NCBI GenBank assembly: GCA_017626325.1
Contig: JAGAIZ010000069.1
Coordinates: forward strand, 1-45,726
From: Lachnospiraceae bacterium
GTDB lineage: Bacteria; Bacillota; Clostridia; Lachnospirales; Lachnospiraceae
Direction of reading: 5' to 3'
DNA length: 45,726 nucleotides
Below the pieces are notes generated by a model. The model was not told where the DNA came from. It saw only the letters and a program-made list of their open reading frames with translations, and made no database searches. This document shows positions 7,448 through 16,392 of the stretch, in pieces. Numbering within the stretch: position 1 is the stretch's first letter; each line of letters opens with the position of its first letter. Both the position numbers and the translations under genes were made by a program.

Positions 7448-7475
7448 TTGCATTTTCCTTATTCTATGATAAAAT
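7448..7475 (+). promoter_or_regulatory. promoter of the MATE gene
   Basis: TTGCAT at 7448-7453 and TAAAAT at 7470-7475 (16-bp spacer), with an extended TG at 7467-7468. The leader to the ATG at 7577 is about 95 nt. Confidence 0.45.
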
Positions 7476-7576
7476 AAACCTGTTGCGTTTATGCAGGATA
7501 CGGAACGCGGCTGACCATAATGGATGGCAGTTGTATCTTATGATCAGTTATTTTATAGAAACAGAGGAAATGCATT

Positions 7577-8917
7577 ATGAACGAACGAAACGACTTGACT
7601 GAGGGAAGCGTTAGGAAGAACTTATTATTATTCGCCCTGCCATATCTGTTGTCCTGCTTTATGCAGACTTTCTATGGCATGGCGGATCTTTTTGTAGTAG
7701 GGCTGTACAACGGCTCGGAGACGACGACGGCGGTGTCTATTGGCAGCCAGGTTACGCATATGCTTACTGTAATTATCGTGGGCTTTGCTATGGGAACTAC
7801 TGTGCGCATCGGCCGCAGCGTCGGAGCGAAGGACGAGCGGGAAGCGGCGAGAAGCGTTGGCAGCTCCGTGGTCTTTTTTACCGGATTTGCGGTGGTGGTA
7901 ACGGTGGCGCTTCTGCTTTTGGCGGGACAGATTACGACGGTGATGCTGACGCCGGCGGAGGCTGTCGCGGAGACGAAGCAGTATCTGATGATTTGTTTTG
8001 CGGGGATTCCCTTTATTACGGCGTACAATGTGATCAGCAGTATTTTCCGTGGAGCGGGAGATTCCAGAAGGCCGATGTATTTCGTAGGCGTTGCCTGCGT
8101 GGTGAATATTATTCTGGATTTTGTATTTATCGGCGGCTGCAGGATGGGCGCGGCGGGCGCGGCTCTGGGTACCGTCTGCGGACAGGCGGTCAGCGTAGTA
8201 TCTGCGCTTCTGATGATGCGCAGGCGCAATTTCGGTTTCAGGATGACGCGTCAGGATATCAGGCCGGATAAGGAAGTTATTTCCCAGATTCTGAAGGTGG
8301 GAACGCCCATTGCCTGTCAGGACGGACTGATTCAGGTGGCGTTTATCGTCATCACTGTGATTGCCAACAGCCGGGGCCTGATTGCCTCTGCGGCGGTGGG
8401 AATCGTGGAGAAGCTGATCGGCTTCATGTTCTTAGTGCCGTCGGCGTTTCTCTCTGCCATCTCTACGATTACGGCACAGAATATGGGTGCGGACAAGCCG
8501 GAGCGTGCCAGGGCTTCTCTGCGGTATGGTCTTATGATTACTGTCTGCTGGGGCGTTGTGTGCGCCGTATACAATCAGTTCCTGCCGCATACGCTGGTAG
8601 GGCTTTTCACCAAGGATGCGGCGGTGCTTGCGGCGGGCTGTGCGTACATGCGGTCATATTCCTTTGATACGGTATTCGCGGCGGTGCACTTCTGCTTCAG
8701 CGGTTATTTCTGCGGCGACCAGAAGTCGGTGATATCCTTCATACATAACATAACGGCGATTCTGCTTATTCGTATTCCGGGAGCATACCTTGCCAGCGTG
8801 TACTGGCCGGATGATTTGTATCCGATGGGCTGGGCAGCGCCCCTTGGTTCGCTGCTCTCCGCGCTGATCTGCATTGGTTTCTATCTTTATTACCGGAGAA
8901 AAGATCCGGCCGCGTAA
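7577..8917 (+). CDS. MATE family multidrug/cation exporter
   Basis: 446 residues with about twelve membrane helices in two related halves, the usual MATE length. Family features include the N-terminal LTEGSVRKNLLLFALPYLLS, the MADLFVVG segment in helix 1, and the internal pseudo-repeat around residues 233-270 (KVGTPIACQDG). These transporters expel organic cations or metabolites in exchange for Na+ or H+. The start is set by GAGGAA at 7563-7568, 8 bp upstream. It is monocistronic by its own promoter and the separate promoter of the following gene. Substrate cannot be predicted. Confidence 0.88.
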   Translation: MNERNDLTEGSVRKNLLLFALPYLLSCFMQTFYGMADLFVVGLYNGSETTTAVSIGSQVTHMLTVIIVGFAMGTTVRIGRSVGAKDEREAARSVGSSVVFFTGFAVVVTVALLLLAGQITTVMLTPAEAVAETKQYLMICFAGIPFITAYNVISSIFRGAGDSRRPMYFVGVACVVNIILDFVFIGGCRMGAAGAALGTVCGQAVSVVSALLMMRRRNFGFRMTRQDIRPDKEVISQILKVGTPIACQDGLIQVAFIVITVIANSRGLIASAAVGIVEKLIGFMFLVPSAFLSAISTITAQNMGADKPERARASLRYGLMITVCWGVVCAVYNQFLPHTLVGLFTKDAAVLAAGCAYMRSYSFDTVFAAVHFCFSGYFCGDQKSVISFIHNITAILLIRIPGAYLASVYWPDDLYPMGWAAPLGSLLSALICIGFYLYYRRKDPAA

Positions 8918-8959
8918 GCTTGCCGCAAATACTGCAGGTAAATACTGTAAAAGATTTAG

Positions 8960-8988
8960 TGGACATTTTCCTCTCATCGTATTATGAT
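8960..8988 (+). promoter_or_regulatory. promoter of the SulP transporter gene
   Basis: TGGACA at 8960-8965, exact 17-bp spacer, TATGAT at 8983-8988. The 85-nt leader ends in GGGAGG before the ATG at 9076. Confidence 0.55.
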
Positions 8989-9075
8989 TAAAACGTTTGC
9001 GATGTACTGATGATGCAGGGCACTGAAGCTGTAATGTGGAGCGTTTGGCGCCGTACACATGATGAGGGAGGAAAA

Positions 9076-10722
9076 ATGGAGAAACTAAAGCCGAAGCTGT
9101 TTTCTGTGATGAAAACATATTCGAAGGAACAATTTGTAAAAGATGTGATTTCAGGTGTTATTGTGGCGATTATCGCGCTGCCGCTGTCGATTGCGCTGGC
9201 GCTGGCGTCGGGCGTATCGCCGGAGAGGGGGATCTATACCGCTATTGTGGCAGGATTTGTGATTTCCTTCTTAGGAGGCAGCCGCGTCCAGATTGCAGGG
9301 CCGACGGCGGCGTTTGCGACGATTGTAGCCGGTATCGTAGCTGAGAAGGGCATGTCGGGGCTTGCTGTCGCCACGATCATGGCGGGTGTGCTTCTCGTTA
9401 TCATGGGCTTATGCCGGGTGGGAAGCCTGATTAAATTTATCCCCTATACGATTACGACAGGATTTACGGCGGGTATTGCCGTGACGCTGGTGATCGGTCA
9501 GATTAAAGATTTCTGCGGACTGACCATTGTGACGCAAGAGCCGTTGATTGAAACGACAGACAAGCTTGCGGCGGATATCCGCAATATTGCCACCATCAAC
9601 TGGCAGGCGGTGGCGGTAGGCTGCGTCAGTCTGTTGATTCTGATCGTGTGCTCCAGATTCCTGCCTAAGATTCCGGCGTCCCTGATTGCCGTTATCGTGG
9701 GAATCCTGATGGTATCGGGGCTTAAGATGCAGGTCAATACCATTGGCGACTTATATACGATCTCCAATAAGATTCCGATGCCGGAAATGCCCCGGTTCTC
9801 TTTGAAGCTGATTCAGAGCGAGTGGCATGACGCTTTGACGATTGCGATTCTTGCCGCTATCGAATCGCTGCTCTCCGCGGTGGTGGCGGACAGTATGATC
9901 AACAGTAAGCATCGTTCTAATATGGAGTTGATCGCGCAGGGCTGCGGCAACGTGGCTTCCGCGCTGTTTGGCGGCATTCCTGCCACCGGAGCCATCGCCA
10001 GGACGGCGGCGAATATCAAGAACGGCGGCCGCACGCCTGTTGCGGGAATGGTTCATTCGGTGACGCTGCTGCTGATTCTGGTGCTTCTGATGCCTTATGC
10101 AGCGCTGATACCCATGCCGACCATTGCGGCGATTCTTTTCCAGGTGGCTTACAATATGGCGGGCATCAAGAAGGTGATTTACCTGTGTAAGACATCCTCG
10201 AAGAGTGATATTATCGTCCTGATGAGCACGCTTATCCTGACGGTTATCTTTGATCTGGTCGTTGCCATCGAGGTGGGCCTGATTGTAGCGGTAGTGTTGT
10301 TTATGAAGCGTATGAGCGAAGTGACGGACGTAGAAGGCTGGCGTTATGTGGATGATGAAGAGGATGCGGACAGCCTGTCGCTTCGGGAGGTGCCGAAGCA
10401 TACGCTGGTCTATGAGGTGAGCGGCCCGTTGTTTTTCGGCGTGGCGGATAAGATTCTGCATATTGCCTATAAGGATACGGACCGGTGCATCGTGGTCCGT
10501 ATGAGGAGCGTGAACGCCATCGACGCTACCGCGATGCACGCGCTGGAGGACTTGTATGACCAGTGCCGTAAGAAAAATGTGCAGCTTATTTTCTCCCATG
10601 TCAACGAACAGCCGATGATGATTATGCATAAGTCCGGATTCTATGACAAAGTGGGCGCAGAGAATTTCTGTATCCATATCGATGATGCGCTGGCGCGGGC
10701 AAAGCAGCTTGCGGAGGCGTAA
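9076..10722 (+). CDS. SulP family anion transporter with STAS domain
   Basis: 548 residues. The N-terminal 420 form the multi-helix SulP transport domain; the hallmark GVIVAIIALPLSIALALASGVSP spans about residues 27-49, and the region around IAGPTAAFATIVAG is also typical. After KRMSEVTDV the C-terminal 120 residues form a cytoplasmic STAS domain (TLVYEVSGPLFFGVADKI ... VRMRSVNAIDATAMHALE). The family carries sulfate, bicarbonate or dicarboxylates; which one is not visible. An in-frame ATG at 9010 exists, but GGGAGG (9066-9071) sits 4 bp before ATG 9076 and the family start matches, so the shorter form is chosen. A strong terminator follows at 10742. Confidence 0.9.
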   Translation: MEKLKPKLFSVMKTYSKEQFVKDVISGVIVAIIALPLSIALALASGVSPERGIYTAIVAGFVISFLGGSRVQIAGPTAAFATIVAGIVAEKGMSGLAVATIMAGVLLVIMGLCRVGSLIKFIPYTITTGFTAGIAVTLVIGQIKDFCGLTIVTQEPLIETTDKLAADIRNIATINWQAVAVGCVSLLILIVCSRFLPKIPASLIAVIVGILMVSGLKMQVNTIGDLYTISNKIPMPEMPRFSLKLIQSEWHDALTIAILAAIESLLSAVVADSMINSKHRSNMELIAQGCGNVASALFGGIPATGAIARTAANIKNGGRTPVAGMVHSVTLLLILVLLMPYAALIPMPTIAAILFQVAYNMAGIKKVIYLCKTSSKSDIIVLMSTLILTVIFDLVVAIEVGLIVAVVLFMKRMSEVTDVEGWRYVDDEEDADSLSLREVPKHTLVYEVSGPLFFGVADKILHIAYKDTDRCIVVRMRSVNAIDATAMHALEDLYDQCRKKNVQLIFSHVNEQPMMIMHKSGFYDKVGAENFCIHIDDALARAKQLAEA

Positions 10723-10741
10723 GCAGGAAATCGTACGAAAG

Positions 10742-10797
10742 GCAGACCTGACTCTGCCGCATGCCAATGCAGCATGCGGCGGCAGGTCTGCTTTTTC
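10742..10797 (+). terminator. strong intrinsic terminator, likely bidirectional
   Basis: A stem of about 20 bp (GCAGACCTG...TGCCGCATGC against GCATGCGGCGGCAGGTCTGC), loop CAATGCA, then TTTTT at 10792-10796. It ends the SulP transcript. It lies immediately past the stop codon of the convergent ABC permease gene, which it may also terminate. Confidence 0.85.
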
Positions 10798-12944
10798 TAT
10801 TTTGCCGCAGGATGGATATCCAGCAGGCCGCATACTTTCCGCAGGGTTCTGCGGTAGAAGCCGTAGAAGAGGCCGGAGACGGCGGCAATTAAGAGCAGGC
10901 ACGCCGCCATACCCAGCAGCTCGCCCTGCGACAGCCTGTTGTCGTTGAAAAACATGATCATCGCGTAGAGAGCATAAATGGCGCCGGTGCCGATGACAGC
11001 AGGGGTCAGGAAGACCCTTTTCAACTGGCTTCTTACGGTTCTCAACAGATAGGCGTCACAAGCGCCCAGTCTGCGCAGGTCGCCGTAGAGCTGTCTGCCG
11101 TTTATGGCAAGCGTCATGGAGCGGGTATAGGCGATGATGAAGACCGCCGCGAAGCATACCAGCGCGATGAAAACAAAGGTCATCGTAAAGACTGCGGTGG
11201 TTTTCACAAAATCCGCCTTGTCCAACACCCGGAACCGGGGCATGTACAGCCAGTACATACGGAAATTGGAGCTGTCCCGCAAGTCGTAATCGATCGGCTC
11301 GAAGTTATGGGCGGCAAGCTGATCCGGGTCCAGGAAATATGCTTCTCCGGAGGCCTCAGTGCGCATCTTTATTACAGGATCCCAGCCGTCAAGCAGCGCT
11401 ACGCTGCTGTCAGAGGCATCTACAATCGCATGAAAAAGCGCTTTCGCAAAAGCATAGCTTTCCTCACAATTTTCTACATTAAACAGACAGAGCTTTTCCT
11501 TCCATTCCGGGGTAAGTCCTTCCCGCATCTGTTCATAGTCCGCGTCGCTCATAATATAGTGTCCGCAGAGCGTATCGTTGACAATATCGGTTACGGAAGT
11601 GACAGGAAGCGTCCGTCCGGTCAGCGGATTGGTCACAAGAGAGGATACGCTGCCGTCAAAGCTGCCGCTGCTGATACAGGCGCCTTCGCTGTCGAATACA
11701 GCGGCCAATGCGCCGGGCGCAAGGTGCAGCTTCTCTCCGGTGATGGCGTTGTAGTCTGATTCCCGCAGGAATAAATCTGAGCGGACCATGTCATAGTATA
11801 CGGATTCCCAGGTCGTGCCCAGGGAGGTTTCCGTTTCCACGTGGGCGCTGCCGTCCACAGCCAGCCGCAGCATTACGGCACTGTCCCAGTCTGTGACGGC
11901 GACGTCGTACTGCTTCGCCAGTTCCTGTACCGCTTCCAGTTCCGGTATGCTCTGATCCATGCGGAAGCGGTAGACATAGTCCATGGGACGCTGGTCGAAG
12001 GAGAGCAGGCTGCCGATACCCAGCATAGGCGTATAGAAGGAGGCGAAATAAGCTCCGGCGATGAGCAGGCTCATCACAAGCAGGTTGCGGACGGTCTGTC
12101 TGCCCTCGAATTTCATCTGACTGGTGGCGATGATATCCTTATAGACAGATTTCTTCTTATGCCAGCCGTTTACTACCGTGTGCAGCAGAATCATATACAG
12201 GCCGGCAAAGGCGGGCGCATAGAAGATGGCCGCCAGTCCTTCCGGCGGATACCAGTGCAGCGCCAGGACGAAGAAAGCGGGAGCCTGATAGCCCAGAAGG
12301 AAGCCTGCGATGAGCAGGAAAATACCGCCTGCGCCGTACCAGCGGGGGATATCATGAATCGGCTCGCTGGTATGCCGCTCTCTGATGATTTCCATAACAT
12401 CGATACGTCTTAAGGAGCGTACCGCCAGCAGGAAAAGCAGCCCAGTCATAACAACAGAATATGCCAGAGGCAGCAGGTATGCCTGCGGGTCTATGGAAAG
12501 CGCCATTTCCTCTGTGTCCACAAGGAGCAGCCGGAACAGTCCCCAGATACCCAGGGTAATCGGCAGGCTTAAGACCATTCCCAGAAGACAGGAGACGCCT
12601 GTCAGAGCGCAAAGCTCCCGGGTCAGGATGCGGGTCAGCGTCCTGCGCTCCATGCCAAGCGCTAAGAAGATTCCCATATCCCGGGATTTCTGCCGCAGGA
12701 AAAGTCCCGCCGCGTAGAGGGAAAAGACAGCGCAGCCCATCATCGTCAGTACGAAAATCATCATGACCTGCCGTCGGCTGTCGCCGCCCTCAGGCAGAAC
12801 CGTCAGCACGGTGGGAGAACGCATCATAGCGCTGTAGGAAGCAATCAGAAGCACCGAGAAGAGCAGACAGCCGCTTAAGAGAGCGTACTGCTTCCTGTTT
12901 TTATGTCTGAGAATCTGGTAAATATCGGTAAATGTTTTCATCAT
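10797..12944 (-). CDS. FtsX-type ABC transporter permease (peptide/antibiotic-resistance exporter class)
   Basis: 715 residues. The protein starts with a basic segment and a first membrane helix (about 20-40), then a three-helix block (about residues 60-180), and two more blocks (about 205-310 and 600-705), with a large external domain of about 280 residues (about 320-600). This is the layout of MacB/BceB-like permeases with FtsX domains. It is encoded directly after its ATPase: the ATPase stop and this ATG (12944) are 11 bp apart, with AGGGAGGATTACG just upstream. Such pairs facing a two-component system commonly export or sense peptide antibiotics; the substrate here is unknown. Confidence 0.85.
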   Translation of the reverse strand: MMKTFTDIYQILRHKNRKQYALLSGCLLFSVLLIASYSAMMRSPTVLTVLPEGGDSRRQVMMIFVLTMMGCAVFSLYAAGLFLRQKSRDMGIFLALGMERRTLTRILTRELCALTGVSCLLGMVLSLPITLGIWGLFRLLLVDTEEMALSIDPQAYLLPLAYSVVMTGLLFLLAVRSLRRIDVMEIIRERHTSEPIHDIPRWYGAGGIFLLIAGFLLGYQAPAFFVLALHWYPPEGLAAIFYAPAFAGLYMILLHTVVNGWHKKKSVYKDIIATSQMKFEGRQTVRNLLVMSLLIAGAYFASFYTPMLGIGSLLSFDQRPMDYVYRFRMDQSIPELEAVQELAKQYDVAVTDWDSAVMLRLAVDGSAHVETETSLGTTWESVYYDMVRSDLFLRESDYNAITGEKLHLAPGALAAVFDSEGACISSGSFDGSVSSLVTNPLTGRTLPVTSVTDIVNDTLCGHYIMSDADYEQMREGLTPEWKEKLCLFNVENCEESYAFAKALFHAIVDASDSSVALLDGWDPVIKMRTEASGEAYFLDPDQLAAHNFEPIDYDLRDSSNFRMYWLYMPRFRVLDKADFVKTTAVFTMTFVFIALVCFAAVFIIAYTRSMTLAINGRQLYGDLRRLGACDAYLLRTVRSQLKRVFLTPAVIGTGAIYALYAMIMFFNDNRLSQGELLGMAACLLLIAAVSGLFYGFYRRTLRKVCGLLDIHPAAK

Positions 12945-12955
12945 CGTAATCCTCC

Positions 12956-13696
12956 CTATCGCCCGAGTTCTTTGATGGTGTCGAGCAGTTCGTCCTGAAA
13001 AGCAATCCGGGGCCGGTTCCCTTTGACTAATGTCTTCACTACGATACCGTCCCGGAGAATGATGACGCGGTCGCAGAAGCTGGCGGCGAAGGAATCGTGA
13101 GTCACCATGAAGATGGTAGCCAGAAGCGAGGTCCGCGCCTGCTCGAAGCTGTCAATGACTGCCCGGCTGGATTTGGAATCCAGATTGCCGGTGGGTTCGT
13201 CCGCCAGAATCAGTTGAGGATGATTGATGAGTGCGCGGGCTACCGCCGTACGCTGCTTCTCACCGCCGCTGATTTCTGCGGGATATTTGTTCATGATATG
13301 GCTGATGCCAAAGACCGCGCCCATATTTAGGGCCTGTTCCTCAGTCTGGTCGGAGATTGTGCCGCCGATGATGGCGGGCAGCAGGATGTTCTGCTGTACG
13401 GTCAGCCCGTCTAAGAGCAGGAAGTCCTGAAAGACGAAGCCCAAATCCCGATTGCGGACCCTGGCAAGCGCTTCTTCCGGCAGGGCGGCCAGATCTGTCC
13501 GGCCCAGTTTGATCTGCCCTGCGTCTACGGGGATATAGCGTGAGATACAGTTTAAGAGCGTGGTTTTGCCGGAGCCGGAAGGCCCCATCACTGCCACAAA
13601 TTCCCCGTCCTCTACCGTGAAGGAGACGCCCTTTAGCACCTCGTATCTGTTTTTGCCGACTTGATAGCTTTTCTGTAATTCTGAAACCTGTAACAT
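12956..13696 (-). CDS. ABC transporter ATP-binding protein (MacB/LolD/BceA-type)
   Basis: 246 residues with every motif intact: Walker A GPSGSGKTT (38-46), Q-loop Gln90, signature SGGEKQR (143-149), Walker B LILADEP (162-168), D-loop NLDS and switch histidine in VTHDS. It powers the FtsX-type permease next to it. Start: an upstream in-frame ATG at 13735 exists, but AGGAGAA stands just before ATG 13696 and the family begins here (MLQVSELQKSYQVG). Expression is probably controlled by the divergent LytTR system through the repeats at 13829-13858. Confidence 0.92.
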   Translation of the reverse strand: MLQVSELQKSYQVGKNRYEVLKGVSFTVEDGEFVAVMGPSGSGKTTLLNCISRYIPVDAGQIKLGRTDLAALPEEALARVRNRDLGFVFQDFLLLDGLTVQQNILLPAIIGGTISDQTEEQALNMGAVFGISHIMNKYPAEISGGEKQRTAVARALINHPQLILADEPTGNLDSKSSRAVIDSFEQARTSLLATIFMVTHDSFAASFCDRVIILRDGIVVKTLVKGNRPRIAFQDELLDTIKELGR

Positions 13697-13789
13697 GTTC
13701 TTTTCTCCTGTGATATTATTTTGCCTGCATTGCACTGCGCTGCGCTTGGATTACCTGTTTGCGCTTTGGCATGCTGCTTTGTTTTCTTT

Positions 13790-13818
13790 AGCCTAACAGC
13801 GCTGCGGCAGGCTTGCAA
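13790..13818 (-). promoter_or_regulatory. candidate promoter of the ABC exporter operon
   Basis: On the minus strand, TTGCAA (13818-13813), 17-bp spacer, TAGGCT (13795-13790). The poor -10 suits a promoter that needs an activator; the LytTR-like repeats end 10 bp upstream of the -35. Confidence 0.4.
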
Positions 13819-13828
13819 ACGCCCCTGT

Positions 13829-13858
13829 CAAGTTTGACGCGCGCCGTGTAAAGTTTGG
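13829..13858. promoter_or_regulatory. LytTR-type direct-repeat binding site
   Basis: CAAGTTTGA (13829-13837) and AAAGTTTGG (13850-13858) are 9-bp direct repeats separated by 12 bp, i.e. 21 bp or two helical turns apart. AAAGTTTGG fits the published AgrA/LytTR half-site pattern fully and the other differs at its two ends. The site lies between the divergent operons, just upstream of the ABC promoter, so the regulator at 14121 is the natural ligand. Confidence 0.55.
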
Positions 13859-14016
13859 CAGGGAGAGGGAAAATTTGTGCAAAAATTTCAGGTTTGATGT
13901 AAAATCCGGCAGGAGGAAGCGGTTTGGAAACGGATTGGACAGGTTTGGAGGAAGAGGCGGAAGAGGTACCGGAAGAGGTGAGACAGTAAAATGTGCTATG
14001 ATTTGCCGCAGAATTT

Positions 14017-14025
14017 TGGTATGAT
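14017..14025 (+). promoter_or_regulatory. extended -10 promoter of the two-component operon
   Basis: TG-G-TATGAT at 14017-14025. The -35 region 17 bp upstream (CTATGA) is not consensus. Confidence 0.4.
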
Positions 14026-14041
14026 GAAAATTAGGCGGAAT

Positions 14042-14112
14042 CAGCCGGATGTGCTGATTGTTTCAAAAACCGAGTAAACTTAGTTGGCAATTTGAAAATC
14101 TGACATAGAGGA
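14042..14112. repeat. hairpin element, copy 2, in the leader of the regulator gene
   Basis: AATCAGC (14040-14046) and GCTGATT (14053-14059) form a perfect short hairpin. The string from GATGTGCTGATT to TCTGACAT is shared, with an insertion, with 3201-3240. The element ends at the GAGGAGG ribosome binding site of the gene at 14121, so it may influence translation. Confidence 0.4.
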
Positions 14113-14120
14113 GGCGGATT

Positions 14121-14828
14121 ATGCTCAGAATAGCGATATGCGACGATATATATGAAGCGAGACTGCAGCTTCGTTCCCTGTTGGAACGGATACTGGAGAG
14201 AAGAGGCATACAGTCCTCTTTTGTGGAGTTTTCCGCAGGGGAAAGGCTGCTTAAATTCCTGCAGAATCATATGGGAGAGGTGGATCTTCTTTTTCTGGAT
14301 ATGAAGATGATGGGGATGGACGGCATGGAAACGGCGGAAAGAATCCGTGCGTATGATGAGAATATCGGAATCGTGTTCGTCACAAGCTTCGCGGACCGGG
14401 TGTTTGACGGCTATGCGGTGGGTGCGCTGGGATATCTGATGAAGCCCGCCGCACAGGCGAAATTAGAGTCCGTGATAGACCGGGTGCTTACGGGAATCTG
14501 CCAGAGGGAGAACGAGACCTTTTTCTGCAGGCTGGGAGAAGTGACGTACCGGATTCCTTATGCCAGGATACTGTGGTTTGCATCGGAGCGGCGGACGGTC
14601 ACCTGTGTCACGAAGGAGCGGGAATTTACCTTCTATGATAAGCTGGACAATGTAGCGCGGCAGACCGGCGGACAGTTCGTGCGGATTCACCAGCGTTATC
14701 TGGTGAACGCCAGATGGGTGGACAGTATCACGGCAGCCGAGGTGCATATCGGGGAGCACTGTCTGCCGATCAGCCGTTCCATGAAAGAAAGCGCCCTGAT
14801 GGCGCTGACGAACGCGGCGCTTCTGTAG
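14121..14828 (+). CDS. LytTR-family response regulator
   Basis: 235 residues. The receiver domain (1-120) has the acidic pair Asp8-Asp9, phospho-acceptor Asp60 (FLDMKM), Thr88 and Lys108 (YLMKPA). The LytTR DNA-binding domain covers about 130-232 (IPYARILWFASERR, FVRIHQRYLVN, LPISRSMKE). It is the AgrA/VirR type of transcription regulator. GAGGAGG (14108-14114) is 6 bp before ATG. The sensor kinase follows 63 bp downstream. The divergent ABC exporter with a LytTR-like site in front of it is the likely target. Confidence 0.93.
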   Translation: MLRIAICDDIYEARLQLRSLLERILERRGIQSSFVEFSAGERLLKFLQNHMGEVDLLFLDMKMMGMDGMETAERIRAYDENIGIVFVTSFADRVFDGYAVGALGYLMKPAAQAKLESVIDRVLTGICQRENETFFCRLGEVTYRIPYARILWFASERRTVTCVTKEREFTFYDKLDNVARQTGGQFVRIHQRYLVNARWVDSITAAEVHIGEHCLPISRSMKESALMALTNAALL

Positions 14829-14891
14829 AGAGACAGCTCTGAGGGCACAGGAAATGCCGATTAGACAGAGGATAAGCGGGAGAGGCAGGAA

Positions 14892-16199
14892 ATGGGAACA
14901 GAGATCTTTGGAAGAACGGCGGGTATACTGTTTGTGCTTGGGTGTACTATGATGCAGTTGGCAAACGGTTTTATTTTTTACAGGCTTTTTACGCGCTTTG
15001 CGGCGGTGAGGGATCAATGGAGCAGGAAGCTGTGTTTGCTTCTGGTGTTTATGCTCAGTAACGGTATGGTAATCTGGGTAGGTGACAACAACCTGATTCT
15101 GACTTTTCTGTGTTATGTGCCTGTGTGTCTGGGGTGTACGGAGGGCAGCCGGTATGGCAGGCTGGCGGTTATTTTCAGCTTTTTCTGTATGGAAATGTCC
15201 GTATGCGCGCTGATCGACACCTATCTGGGAAAGGCGGTACGGGAACTGCGGTATGCAAATCTGGTGACGGTGCTGGCACGGACGGTCGTCTATGGGGGCG
15301 TCTGGCTGTATTTGAGGAAGAAGCTGCCGGAGGGAAAGCTTGAGTTATCTGACGGAATCTGGAAAATCATCTTCGGACTGTCGGTTATGCCTCTGTGCAG
15401 TCTGCTGGCGGTCGTTTCTCTTACGTATGAAGGGTTTTATCATGAAAGTTTTAGAAGTTTTGAATCCCCGCTGTCGACATCGATTTCGTTGAATCTGGGC
15501 ATCGTTGTACTGCCTTTTGTTTTCCTGACTTCCTTCGTGCTTCTGGCAGCCATGGTGCTGCTTGCGGATTATGAACGGCTGGAGCGGGCACAGCAGCTAG
15601 CCGGAATGCGGGAAGAATATTATGAGAATATGAAACGGCAGGAGAAGCAGGTCAGGCAGCTTCGCCATGATATGAAGAATCATCTGGCGGCGGTGCAGAC
15701 GCTTCTGGCGGAAGGAAAAGAGGAGCAGGCATCCGGCTATCTGGAAACACTTCTGCAAAGCGCGCCTTTTTCCGGCTGGGGACGGTTCTGCGCCCATGAA
15801 ACCGCCAATGCGGTTCTGCAGGCCAAGGCGGAACTGCTCAGGCAGCTTGGCGTGGACTATGAATTCCGGGTGGAGATGCCGGAAGAGATAAGAATTTCTG
15901 ATATCGACGTATGCGTCTTGCTTGGCAATGCCTTAGACAACGCGGCGGAAGCGGCGGAGGAGACGGCGGCGGGACAGGTGACGGTACAGTGCCGCTGTGA
16001 TAAGGGAATGCTTATGCTTCAGGTGTCGAACAATTATGCCGGAGAGCGGGAAGAGGATCTGTGTACTACGAAAGCGGATAAGGACAGGCACGGGCTGGGG
16101 CTGGCCAAAATGCGGGAAATTGCGTCCGGGTACGGCGGCTATCTGAATACGGACGTCCGGGACGGAAGGTTCGTACTGACTGCGTGCATACCGTTGTGA
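14892..16199 (+). CDS. GHKL sensor histidine kinase (AgrC/CitA-like ATPase class)
   Basis: 435 residues. Six or so membrane helices fill residues 1-225, with little extracellular sequence, as in peptide-sensing AgrC-type kinases. A coiled linker (226-255) leads to the histidine motif LRHDMKNHL with His259 as phosphoacceptor. The GHKL ATPase follows, with N-box NALDNAAEA (346-354) and G-box HGLGLAKM. It should phosphorylate the regulator encoded just before it. AGAGGCAGG lies upstream of ATG 14892. The small external surface suggests that it senses a membrane signal or works with the ABC exporter, as Bce-type systems do. This is inference. Confidence 0.9.
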   Translation: MGTEIFGRTAGILFVLGCTMMQLANGFIFYRLFTRFAAVRDQWSRKLCLLLVFMLSNGMVIWVGDNNLILTFLCYVPVCLGCTEGSRYGRLAVIFSFFCMEMSVCALIDTYLGKAVRELRYANLVTVLARTVVYGGVWLYLRKKLPEGKLELSDGIWKIIFGLSVMPLCSLLAVVSLTYEGFYHESFRSFESPLSTSISLNLGIVVLPFVFLTSFVLLAAMVLLADYERLERAQQLAGMREEYYENMKRQEKQVRQLRHDMKNHLAAVQTLLAEGKEEQASGYLETLLQSAPFSGWGRFCAHETANAVLQAKAELLRQLGVDYEFRVEMPEEIRISDIDVCVLLGNALDNAAEAAEETAAGQVTVQCRCDKGMLMLQVSNNYAGEREEDLCTTKADKDRHGLGLAKMREIASGYGGYLNTDVRDGRFVLTACIPL

Positions 16200-16227
16200 C
16201 AGCACGGAGTGCGGGGAAATTTGGGAT

Positions 16228-16273
16228 GTAAGACAATTTTGGGTAAGACAACTTTCGTGTCAGACAATTTTGA
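16228..16273. repeat. three direct repeats upstream of the receptor-like gene
   Basis: GTAAGACAATTTTGG (16228), GTAAGACAACTTTCG (16243) and GTCAGACAATTTTGA (16259) follow one another at 15-16 bp spacing. They lie just upstream of the promoter at 16284-16312, so they may bind a regulator on successive turns. Confidence 0.5.
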
Positions 16274-16283
16274 GTGCGGCATA

Positions 16284-16312
16284 TAGACGAAAGAAGTACG
16301 ATAGGGTATAAT
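16284..16312 (+). promoter_or_regulatory. promoter of the receptor-like gene
   Basis: TAGACG (16284-16289), 17-bp spacer, perfect TATAAT (16307-16312). The leader is 75-80 nt. Confidence 0.5.
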
Positions 16313-16392
16313 AAATCTGTCTTTTGTTTTTGGACAGGAAATTATGTAAGAAAACATACGAGGAAACGGGGAATATCCGGGAGGGTTACGGA

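Larger units (their letters stand above)
13697..14120. other. 424-bp divergent regulatory region
   Basis: It separates the ABC exporter operon (minus) from the response regulator/kinase operon (plus). It contains the ABC promoter (13790-13818), two LytTR-like direct repeats (13829-13858), the regulator's extended -10 (14017-14025) and a hairpin repeat (14042-14112). No gene is seen. Confidence 0.6.

Noticed and set aside
9751-10902. 383-codon open frame on the minus strand opposite the SulP gene
   Set aside because: Antisense to a clear transporter gene, rich in His/Arg/Gln as expected of a shadow frame, and crosses a strong terminator.
11841-12413. 190-codon plus-strand frame inside the ABC permease gene
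   Set aside because: Antisense to conserved permease sequence with family-typical helices on the other strand.
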